Translations under genes and position numbers: made by a program
DNA from: Trematomus loennbergii
Taxonomy: Eukaryota > Chordata > Actinopteri > Perciformes > Nototheniidae
NCBI GenBank assembly: GCA_012861695.1
Contig: JAAOOA010000157.1
Location: 428,501-492,500, forward strand
Direction of reading: 5' to 3'
Length of the DNA stretch: 64,000 bases
In this document: positions 1 through 11,700 of the stretch, one piece after another
How the letters are laid out: each line of letters begins with the position of its first letter
Numbering within the stretch: the first letter of the stretch is position 1
The notes under the pieces: model-generated
The model's database searches: none
What the model was told of the DNA's origin: nothing
What the model saw: only the letters and a program-made list of their open reading frames with translations

Positions 1-219
1 GCTAGCTGCGCTAACGGATATAAGGAGCTGTTTCAATGACATTTCGCCGACAACTGCGCCGAGCACTTGACTTTATGCAGGCAGCCAGACAGTGGGACAT
101 TGTACGAAAAGTCAGCACACTCAGCACGGATAGTACGCGCAACATGACTGCAGCTCCCGTTCGAGCATATATGCCTTGAACTGCACATACTGTAGCTCCA
201 ACGATCCATCACAGTGTCT

Positions 220-269
<50 letters not shown>

Positions 270-1005
270 TGTATTGTATTATTGTATGAGAGAGGTTCCA
301 GGTTGAATTGAGGCGAATATTTGTAATGTTCAGAGGTTGTTGTGTTTAATATTCATGAGAATATTTGTCATTGTTCAAATGATAATAAACAAACATATAA
401 AGCATATTTGTCCACTCATATGTTGATAAGAGTATTAAAAACTTGAAAAATATCCCTCTAAGGTACATTTAGAACAGATACAAAATGTGCGATTAATTTG
501 CGATTAATCGCGATTAAATATTTTAATCGACTGACAGCCCTAATAATATATAATATTGTTCATTGGTTTGTTAAACATATATTACAAAAATCTGTTTTAA
601 AAAAACGTCTCGTGCATAAAGATGAAAATATCCTTAGTTTGTTGTAATTCATGCATGAAGGAGTTGTCGGGGTCGGTCAGGGGGTACTTGGCTGAGAAAA
701 AGTTTCAAAGGGGGTACAATACTGAAAAAAGTTTGAGAAGCACTGGTTTAAGGAGTGTGCTGATGGTGGAGAACAGAGCCTTGGGGTTGCTGGAGCCGGA
801 GTGTTTCAGTTGTGAGTAGTAGTTGGACCGGAGTTGCCCATTTCCAGTGTTAAATGCTGAGAAAACTCCCTAGAGTCTTTTTCTGGCGTGGTTTATGTTT
901 AGTCCCATCTGTTGACAAAAGCTTCTCTAGAGAACCAAACCTTTCTCTTGCCACGTAACTCTCCTCTCTTCTCTTCTTCTCTCCTCCTCTCCTCTCCTCT
1001 CCTCA
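1..1005. other. Upstream region with transposon remnants; no coding exon seen
   Basis: No coding exon was recognised. Positions 488-541 match the end of a common fish hAT-type repeat read on the minus strand (TAATCGCGATTAAT core ending in ACAGCCCTA). Positions 665-755 look like another hAT end (GAGAAGCACTGGTT). The region ends in a pyrimidine-rich tract and CTCAG at 1005, a good 3' splice site. The zdhhc3 start codon therefore probably lies in the second exon, and the promoter and first non-coding exon are upstream, here or outside the window. Confidence 0.5.
221..267. repeat. (CA)n microsatellite
   Basis: Uninterrupted CA dinucleotide array of about 23 copies. Confidence 0.95.
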
Positions 1006-1078
1006 GCATGCGGTGACTGAGGCCTTCAGGCTCAGTGGATCCGGCAGCAGCAGCAGCAGGCGTCTGGCTTGATGAAGG

Positions 1079-1420
1079 ATGAAGAGCCCGGTGCACAGAT
1101 GCAGGGATGTGGAGCACGGCCGTGGGCAGGGCACGGGGGGGGCTGGGACCACCTGCCTGCAGGCCGAGCAGCGCATCCCCATCTCCAAAGACGTCATCAC
1201 CTCCTCCGCTGCCTCGGCCATGTGGTTCATCAGGGACGCCTGCGGCATCGTGTGCGCCGTCATCACCTGGGTGCTGGTGCTGTATGCAGAGTTCGTGGTG
1301 CTGTTTGTGATGCTGCTGCCCTCCAAGAATCTGATGTACAGCATTGTGAACGGGACTCTGTTCAACATTCTGGCCTTCCTTGCCCTCGCTTCACACCTCA
1401 GGGCCATGTGCACTGACCCT
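1079..1420 (+). CDS. zdhhc3: zdhhc3 coding exon 1: N-terminus, TM1-TM2
   Basis: Codes for 114 residues, ending exactly at a codon boundary before GTAAGT. It contains WFIRD followed by a hydrophobic helix ([18 protein letters not shown]), then a second helix ([16 protein letters not shown]), and ends in the TDP motif that follows TM2 in DHHC enzymes. The long cytosolic N-terminus is poorly conserved, as is usual in this family. Confidence 0.93.
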
Positions 1421-4400
1421 GTAAGTGGCACTTATTTGGTGATATAGAAATTATTCACATTCATTAAGAATTAGTTGACAGGCTAGCAAGGTTTAAAGGA
1501 ACGTTTCTTGCATGAAAGTTTAGGGCACAGTCCTGATAAATGGAGCTTTACTTTCAAAGAGTTATCAGGGAATGTTTAGCCTGTCCCTTCTTTATTTCAT
1601 TATGATGATGCTGCTGAAGTCCTCTACCGTGTGCTCCTGTTTCTTGCTAGGGTGCAGTGCCAAAAGGGAATGCTACTAAGGAATACATAGAAAGCCTTCA
1701 GCTGAAACCAGGGCAGGTGGTCTACAAATGCCCCAAGTGCTGCAGCATCAAGCCTGACCGAGCTCACCACTGCAGGTAGGACAGAGAGGGCTGCCGTGTG
1801 AGGCGTTCATTACCCAGTCACATGCTTACAGCTGCATCTTGTGGTGCAGTGAATGAAGTCTCATTTCTGAATTTGGTACATTTGTAAAATAAGAACTCAG
1901 AATGTAGGATGTAGGTCAGAATGTTCACATCCACTAATTGTGTCCTTGTGCAGTGGTTGTATTCGATAAAATGTTTCATTCTCTTTTCTTTATTTCCTAA
2001 CTTTCTGTCTCTCCCAGTGTTTGCAAACGTTGCATACGTAAGATGGACCACATTGCCCCTGGGTCAATAATTGTGTTGGGGAGAACAACCAAAAGTACTT
2101 TGTGCTTTTTACAGTAAGTACAGTAACTGTCTCGTTAGATTATAACTAGGGATGCTCCGATCGCCAATTTTGGGGCCGATCGCCGGAATCAGTATCGGCC
2201 GATACCGATCGCCGATCCGATAGAGTGGGCGGGGCCTAAATGGAAGATTTAAACATCACTTCAAATCTTCCATTTAAAGTGATGTTTAAAACTCAGTTAA
2301 TGGGGCTCATTCACTGGAGCTTCCACAAACAACAATCAACTTAATTATTACATTCAAATGATGTACATCTTTCAAGTTTACATTCACTTTGGATAATAAC
2401 ACGGGAGAAATGAGCGGAAGCGCTCTCTTTTCCTCTCTCCCTCTCTCTCCCCCTCTCTCTCTCCTGACAGCCTGTCAGTATCTCATGCAGCTCACTGATC
2501 CAGTAATGAGTGACCCGATAGTGAAGAATAAATATATTTATAATTATAACTAGTTTATAGAGCGTGTGTTAGGTCTAACTCTTGTGTGTTTCGCTCCGCT
2601 CACCGGTCCGTCACAGCGGGTGGGCTGCAGGATTTTTGCTTCACACACGTTGCATACCGCTATTTTACTGTCTTTTTCGGACACCTTAAAATAATGCCAG
2701 ACCGGTGAAGCCATTTTGGCGAGCTTGTTTTGCCGCGCACAGAGAAAAGTGTCATGTATTTTACGTCATGCGATCGGCTCTCGCGATCGGCATGTTTAGA
2801 GAGCACCGATCGATCGGTAGAGAGTGAGTATCGGCAGATCTTGATCGGTGACCGATCGATCGGAGCATCCCTAATTATAACTGAAGAAGTGTAATAGCAG
2901 AAATGTGTGTCCCTAGAAACTGATTTGAATAGCATCATTTGAATTGTTCTACTTCAATACAATAATTGCATAAAAATTATAATTATTGTATTATTTTGGA
3001 TCTGTATTTTAATTGAATATTATAAGTGAGATGAGTTCAGTTGCTCTGAAACTGTTTTTTAATCTCATTGAAAGTACAACTGTAGTGATAGATAGACATT
3101 CAGTTCTCACTATTAAAAATCAGTTCTTACTTTTGCCACATATATTTAACTTCAACACTGTTTCAAATACACAAACACTGCTACTAGGTCATAACTATTA
3201 AAGCACTACATGAACTCAAGGTTCTTTATTTAGTCATACGAACATAGCTACAGTGTAGTTATGCCTATGGAAATCTTAGGTCACAGGCTTCTCCAACTGT
3301 GCAACACAAAACACAGACAAATATAGTGCAAGTAAATAGTAAATACAAAAAGAAAAATAGTTTAAAAAAGTGAAATAGTGCAATAAGAGTCTATATGCAA
3401 GTTATTGGAATATGATATATTGGGTAAATAGATAAATAATTTCGAAGTAGCCGCCAGATGAATATTATGGATGTTGTTTCAACAGTTCAGGTGTTTAACA
3501 GATTTTGCTTCAACAGTTCAGGTGTTTAACAGTCTTATGAAACTGTCCCTGAGTCTGGTGGTTTTTGTCCGGATGTTGCGTTATCGCCTGCCAGATGGCA
3601 GCAGACAGAACAGTTTGTGGCTGGGGTGATGGGGTCTTTGATAATCCGGAGGGATTTCTTCCTGAGCCGCTGGGAGTAAAGGTCCTCCATGGATGGCAGC
3701 TCCGTCTGGTGATGTGCTGTGCAGTTTTCACCACCTTCTCTAGAGTCTTACGATTGAGGGCCGTGCAGCTGACGTACCAGGCCGTGATGCAGCCAGTCAG
3801 GATACTCTCCATGGTGCGCCTGTATAAGTTGCAGAGTATCCTGGAATCCATGTTGAACCTCCTCAACCTGCGGAGGAAGAAGAGCCGCTGTCAAGCTTTT
3901 TTGGTGATAGTGTGAAGAATCCATGTCAGGTCCTCAGTGATGTGGACACCGAGGAACCTGAAGCTGCTGACTCTCTCCACCATAGTCCCATTGATGGCGA
4001 TGGGGGCGTGTCCCTCTCCCTGCTGCTTCCTGTAATCCACAATCAGCTCCTTGGTTTTGCTGACGTTGAGATGGAGGTTGTTATCCTGGCACCAAGATGT
4101 CAGGTTTTCGACCTCTCATCTGGCTGATGACGGTCGTGTCGTCAGCAGACTTCACGATGGTGTTCGAGCTGTGTGTGGCCACGCAGTCGTGTGTGTGAAC
4201 AGGGAGTAGAGGAGAGGGCTGAGCACGCAGCCTTGAGGGGCTCCGGTGTTGAGGATCAGGGTGGAAGATGTGATGTTTCCCACCCGCACTGCCTGGGGTC
4301 TGTCTGCCCCAACTGAGCTTGATGACCAGCTTGGAGGGCACAATGGTGTTGAAAGCTGAACTGTAGTCAATGAACAGCATTCTCACATATGTGTTCCTCT

Positions 4401-5708
4401 GCTCCAGGTGTGAGAGGGCAGTGTGGATGGTGAGGGCTATAGGCGCGTTCACACCAAGTACTTTTCCCACAATAGTTAATGGGAACTCAGTTCATGAGAA
4501 CTCTTTTAGTTCTGATGAACTAAAGGATCGCGTTCACACCAAAATGAGTTCCTGGGGGTGGATTAGGCAAATTAAGCCGCTGACGTCACTTCTTCTTCTG
4601 CTTTGGGTTTACTGACAGGCCGCAAACAACTTCACGGCGAGTACAGTAGGTGGCGGTATGCACCTTAAAGTTGCAATCCGCCAAAAAAACGAGAGAAAAA
4701 GAAGAAGAAAAACCTCCCGCGTATACTGCCGCCCACCTGCTGTATATGGCGTCTGTTTACCTCAGACATGAGCTTCGTCTGAGTTATTTAAACAAACACA
4801 AATACAGATCGTCGACCAGTCAATGCAATAGCAATGCTGATTCGGAAGCGAAGGCGTTAAGAAGGATTGACAAAAGGATTGGACGACGACATGCACGCGC
4901 TATGGATTGCGTAACCTGTGTGAAATTAATAAACTGTGCCAGGTGTGTCGTATGCACTGTAAATAGGCTCAGCAGTTAACATACCTTTATTATATATCCT
5001 CCTGAGAGCAACTGCATCCGTCTGCCATGAACCCTACAGAAACCTACGTGTTAGTTTTGGCCCATAGTGGCTTCCATTTGTGTCGTGTAAAATAGGGGAA
5101 ATAAAAAGTTAGCAAATCCCCATGTCATGTTCATAAAAACATTTAGTTTTAGGTCAAATAATTATTACACTGCTCTGAAACTCACTACACTAACTCCTAA
5201 AATGTTCCCTTACTATAATTAATTAAAATATTGAACTCACAACACTGGTAATTACAAACGTAACCATTGCTTGTGTTGATGGACGCCATTTTGAAATACA
5301 ATGAAATTATCTTTTTGAAAGCCACAATAAATAAAGCTTCGCCAGTTTATAACCGATGAAACATGATGGTATCAGAATAATCACTTACATGTGATGTATA
5401 GGATGCTACACAGGTCACTGTAAAGATAAAGTGTCAGAGGAGAAATAAGCAAGCTTAGTTACATGAAATGTAATGAAAAATGTAAGAATCGCTGTGTAGG
5501 TTCTCTTTTATTGCACACTCAAGACCATATCAATAACGGCATCACGCTGTCCCAGGTGTGTCGTATGCATGTAAATAGAAGTTAACATTTTCAATATAAA
5601 ATTAAGTGTCAATAGTATCAAAACATATATATATATATATATATAAGCCTACCTATTGTTATTATTTATATATATATATATGTCTGCTGCTGAGCCTACC
5701 TATTGTAT

Positions 5709-5752
<44 letters not shown>

Positions 5753-8700
5753 TAACAATAGGTAGGCTCAGCAGCAGACACACCTTAGTGCAAAGTGAAG
5801 TGTCAGTATTAATAACAGTGGCATATATATATATATATAATCACAATAATACAAAATTAACTGTCCCAGGTGTAGGCAATTTGGGGTCAAGTGTCTTGCC
5901 CAGGGACACAACGACATGCTGACTGCAGTGGGGTTTGAACCTGTGCTCCCCTGATCCGAACACCAACGCACCAGACCACTGCACCACACGCCTCCCAACA
6001 AGTCATTGTACAGTTTATCAACGACGACAAGTTTTTCTTAATTTTTTTATTGAAGGCCTGTTGGATTTAATCAGCTCGCTTAGCACTGCCAGAAGCCCAG
6101 CCTGAAAGGTATTTTGTTGCTCCACCTGGCGCGCCGACACCTCACCTCGCACCTGGCACGCCGCCGAGTCAGCATGGCGCGGCATCACCATGAGCAGCTG
6201 GTCGTCCGATTCCTGGGCCTTGTGTGAATGCAGCAGCCGTTCGTCGTGCATCTCCTTGGCACGCAGGTCCTCATTCTCCTTGCTGACCATGGCACGGCGG
6301 TCCTCCATCGCCATGATGGTGTCAAGGAAGCTGTCATCCCGTGCCCGCTTTCCTAAGGAGAATATAAGCAGATTAAGATGAAGTTTAATCGCCTAGTAGG
6401 TTGTCAACAGAGACAACATTGGACATGGTGCAGACAGGGACAGTGTACAAAATGCAGGTGTAAAGTAGAAGATAAGATAGCATCAAATAGCTGACGCTCA
6501 AAGTGCCCTTATTTATTGTTTTATATTTTTTAGAGTGCTTAATGTACGCTTGAACTTTGTCCAAAAATGATACGTTTTCTTACCGGAAGTCATGTGACCT
6601 CTAGCCCGGATGTTTATGAGAGAGTGAAAAGGGCGCTAAAAGTGTAAACGATGTATTTTCACGGTGTTTCATAATTGTACCAAGAAGGAAATAAACGTGA
6701 TTAGTGGACATCAGTTCGATGCGTAACGTTCTTTCAAGACCAGAGTAGTTACAGTGTGTTTGTACGTACTTTTGCGTTTGGATGGTTGAAAAGGAGACGA
6801 GAAAGTGCTGCTGTTGTGATCCGGAGGGGAAAGCTCACTTGTTTCCAATCCAGAGAGTTGTCCTGCCTCGCCTGAAACACACGATTAGTGCCATGAGTTA
6901 GTGAAGCAAATTACAGAAAACATTACACACTTATTCACAAGTCAAAAACGTTTTCATAGCGGCCGAGAATGATGTTATTAGCCATGCTAGGCTGAACTGG
7001 CTAGCAGTGTTAGCCAGTTCTGGCTAGCATGGCTAGCTCGATCTACTGAGCAAATAAAAGTACATCTGAGACCAGTATTGTGCAGATTAAAACAGTGCAG
7101 TGCATGTAGTTTATTTTACCTTCGTAGTAGTCGTCGTTGGACAATTCACAGGCCACTGAATCCGCCGTTTCACCACAAGTGCCGGAGAATGAGGGTCTGT
7201 GGCCGAGCAGAGCATCCAATCGATCATACCATTTACGGGTCTTCCGGCCGTTACCACTCTTGTTATTATGGTCTTTTATTTGTTTGTAGTCCTGCTTTAG
7301 TTTCTTTATTTTGTCCGGCATGAGTGTGCGCTGTGGAAGATTCCCATGTCGGCTAACTTTACCGAACAACGCTGATACATTTTGCAGTTGGAAACTGCCT
7401 TCAGTAGAAGAGTAAATCGCCAGACGTGCCGACCTCCTCACATCCACCACTCGATGATTTTTGTATTCTTATTGTTGCCATAATAACTGCTTTCACAAAA
7501 GTACTCTCGTTGGTGCGCTGGGCTAATAATGCCAGCAAATACAATGAAAACGGGGTAAAAATGGTTCTGATTAACTAATTTAGTTCCTGGGGCTTTTTGG
7601 TGTGAACGCAAATATATCGTAGTTCTGATGAACTATTGTGGGAAAAGTACTCCGGTGTGAACGCGTTTGCTCTGTAGGCAAACTGCAGGGGGTCCAGAGA
7701 GTCAGGGAGGGAGAAGGTGAGGAAGGTTTTGACTAACCGCTCAAAGCACTTCATAATGATGGAAGTGAGTGCTACTGGCACGCAGACACTCCCACGGCGA
7801 GCGGCGGAATATACACTGCTGTTATCACAACAGATGTAAATTCCCTCGGCAGGGGGAAAGCCCGGCATGTGATCATGAGGTGCTCTAAATGAGCGGAACA
7901 GTCCGAAGAAATAATCCTCACATCTGTACACCAGTTATTATTAATCATGACACACACACCACCTCCTTTACTTTACAAAAACGATGACAGCTTTAGCAAT
8001 GGCTGTCGGTTAGCATAAACAATTCACAGGATTATTACCTCTTCAACACACTCATGTCACAATATAAGAAAGCACATTACTAGAGAGACTAGAGACTGTT
8101 GAGCGCATTTTCTGCAACCAGTGTTGCATTAAAACATAATGGAATTAGCAAGCTAGCTAGCTAACCAGCAAGGCTCTAAATGAGTAAAATCTCAAAACAT
8201 TGAAATGCTCTTGCCACACGCTAAAGCCTCTAGTCATAGTCATTAAGCAGATTTCGATCATTAGCCAATCACAGCACAGTCAAAGCTGTGGTGATGTTTA
8301 AATATTTGTTACCGATCTACCGTACTACTAGACGAAGGCGCCGTTTACACGAGGAGAAAACTGCTTGTATCTGCATAGTTTCGCGTGCGTATAGCCCTAT
8401 TATTTACACGAGGCCGATAGAAACTGACCCCACAAACGATAACGGGTCCCAAGGTGGATAGATTTGCAAACGAAACGCTCTGGGGGGTCAACCGAGTCCG
8501 TGTAATCACCTCTATACGAATATTTCCTGAAAAAATAACGATAGCCCCGCCTCTCCCCACCTCTCCTGCTCACTGCTGTAGCAACTATCAAAAATAGCTG
8601 TGTTAATTAAACGCACAAGGGGTTCTTGAATGAAATAATATTATAAAAGGCAAACCAGAATTGTTAACGCCCAATATACTCCTTAAACAAAATAAACAGA

Positions 8701-11700
8701 GTCAGATTTCATGCATTGATCCATTATATTGACAAAGGAGGATCTCACCCGGTGTTTGTAGAGAATATCTCTCTTTCTGAGCGGGTCCTCTCCACGGAGA
8801 CGTGCTTCTTGGTCGGTCAATGCAATATCCACAGATTCGGTTTCTTTCAGTTAACTTCCCCGTTGCATTTATCCATATGCTGAGGAAATTACTATATCCC
8901 GCTGAATACCAGCAATCGCCACACACACTTCCTCCTGTCAGTAGCTACTGCTAGTGCTACTGCTACTGACCATGCTACAGATATTAGTGCAAAATCTACA
9001 GCTCCTCTACCACAACCATCAGCAACAAGTGGACATGGAGAATTACATGAACTACATGTTGCTAAAGCCACCGCGGGGCATAAACAGAAGGGTAGCCATG
9101 GCAACATTGCGGCGGGGCTGCTGGGCTGCCCTTCTTCGCTGCTTTTGGTGTATTTTGGCGGAAGTTACAGCGCCACTTACAGTCCCGGCATATGTACTAC
9201 AGCGTTTCCAGCGGCCTCGTTTGAACAGACACGTTAAATGAAACGAATGCATGTGAACGGAAGACTTTTTTGAATATGCATACTGTGCATAAACGCAAAC
9301 GTTCCCGTGTGAGTGGGGCCTTACTTTCAGTATTTAAGTTGAGTAATTCAAATGTTAATGTTTAGTTTCTAATCTCAACTAATACAACCATTGACAATAA
9401 TAAATTGCCATCGGATTGTAGCTAAATTGTAGGTCACATATCATTACAGATATTTTGTATCTCTGTAACGTGTTATTCCTAAAAGGTGAAATCAGAAGTA
9501 GTTGCTGCTTTAATGCAATGCAGATGAAAGGGATTCCTCAGTGAATACCACTGTGTTGTTGGTGTTTGTGAATAATGGTTCTTAATGTGTCCTCATTTCT
9601 CCTTTTTAACCAAGATGTACATTGCACTGATCTCCCTCCACTGTCTGGTCATGGTGGTCTTCCATTTCCTCTACTGCTTTGAAGATGATTGGACAAGTGA
9701 GTAATTTTAAGAAAAAATCGTAATCCCATTCACTCACTTAACTGGAATTATAAACAGGACACACTTGTGGGATGCTTGTTCTATATCATTTAATTAAAAT
9801 AATACATTTTTCTTAAATCCTTAAAGGAACCCATATCTTTTCCACTTTTTTTTTCAATTACCTTTTTAAAGGAACATGCATTTACATATAATGCTAATTC
9901 AAATTGATAAGACTTACAAACAGAATCATTCATATAAACAAAAAATAACATATAGTCAGTGTTTTACTTTTTAAATGTATGAATGATATTGTCATTGTTG
10001 GATTAATACATTAATATATCCTTACACTTTACAGCACTGTAGGCATATTATGGTATTATTTACATGCACCACTCTCTGATGCTGTGAAATTGTTATTATT
10101 GTTTCTTGGTAAAGTGAATTTCTTTGAATGGGAATCCTCTAGAGCAGGGGTAGCCAACAAAGTGTTATCAGACTAAGAGTGTGTGTGCTTATACAAATCG
10201 CAGGATCAAATCCAACCTTTCAAAATAAAAATGTAACATTACCGCTTTTTCAAAGGGAACTTGATTTCACTCTGGGCACTTTGCAAGAAATCAGCTTACA
10301 GTGCTGTGTGTGTGTTACAATAACTCACTCCTGTTGTTTTATTTCATTTTCTTACATCATCCACGGTAGGGGTGTAACGGTTCACAGAATTCACGGTTCG
10401 GTATGTGCCTCGGTTTGGGGGTCACGGTTCGGTACGGGTTCGGTACAACAAGAAAAAGCAAAAAAAGTCCCAAATGCTTAATTCCAGGTTTGTTGTTATT
10501 TATTTTTGAACAGTAGTGCAAGTTTCAGTATAAAAATAAGGAACTCTAACATTTTGAATAATTAACTGTATTACACAGTTAAAAACAAACCACAAACAGT
10601 ACCACGCCATGGCCATATTATCTATAATGGCTGATGTCAAACAAAAAGAATGTCTTGAAAATATTACATAATAAATAATAAGAAAGTGTTTCAAGGGTGC
10701 ATAGCCATTGAAATATATATGCCAATAGCTTCCGTTATTTATTTTGGTCTCTCGGCTTTAATGTCTATTGGCTTCTTAAAAACAGCGGGGATAAGCTGTT
10801 GAACTGCTGTTGTCTTTTGCCGGGCTCCGGTGATTGGCAAATCTGGGTGATGCCTTCTGATAGGATTTAGCATGTTTGGCGTGTGTTACTATTAGCATAC
10901 CGCACCACTGTCGACCAACGCCGACACACCGTCCTCGTCCGATCCACCACTCGCACTCCATCGTTATTGTAGTCCACAGGGAACCCGAAATGTTCCCACA
11001 CAGCTGATTTAAACGAAGCAGGTGGGTCTTCTAGCTCCTGTGTGTTAACTGAAATCACCATACTAACTTTTCTTCTTCTTGTATTTTGTTCGTTTTGTTC
11101 AAGCTCCCAGGAAGTGCGCTGGACTCTGATGAAAAAATTAGTTGTGTCCAAACGGCGGTACTACAATTTCCGTATCAGTCCGTGACGTCACTGGGCCAAG
11201 AAAGACTTTCCCCCATTGATTAACATTGGGAAAGAGACGTCTGTAAATCAGCGGATAATTAAAAAAAAACGAAATAAACTACCCAGTATGAACTATTTTA
11301 TAGCCCTTATTATAATCATTCGGTCCTTAAAGTTCTAAAATGCACTAAAAGCCGAATCTAGATTTATTTTCTGTCTCCATTCATTCTACTGAGTCGAGAG
11401 TCGGAGCTCGGGGGGCGGGGCTTAAGGGGCGTATGCTCTGTGAGCGCACATACGGGTTATTCTGCTCTGACAGCTAGGCATGACGGGTAATCTGACGTTT
11501 CGCTCTCTTAAAAGTTGGGCCATTTTGTCCTCATGCGCCAATGAGCAGCTCTCAGGAAAGAACGAGACCCCGCCTCCGACGCTGTATCCAGTTCTTATTA
11601 TACATCCATGGTTTTGTTGTGTTTTCTTCTTGTTCTTCATTTGTTGTTTAAGGGCGGCTGGCAAACAGCTTTTAGGCGCAATACCGCCCCCTGGATTATA

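Larger units (their letters stand above)
4442..7665. mobile_element. PIF/Harbinger-like element carrying a Myb/SANT-like gene
   Basis: The ends form an inverted repeat of about 33 bp: CGCGTTCACACC then GTACTTTTCCCACAATAGTT on the left, complementary on the right at 7632-7665. A second, inner inverted motif (GCGTTCACACCAAAA at about 4531; TTTTGGTGTGAACGC at about 7596) gives each end a double structure. The interior encodes a Myb/SANT-like protein on the minus strand, the usual companion of a Harbinger transposase. No transposase was recognised. The element splits LINE copy A, and about 20 bp of LINE are missing at the junction relative to copy B, so no clean target duplication is visible. The Harbinger assignment is an inference from the Myb-like gene and end style. 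Confidence 0.65.

Noticed and set aside
8345..9252. Short conserved open frames in the 1-kb elements
   Set aside because: They recur only because the element is repeated, occur on both strands and lack any known domain.
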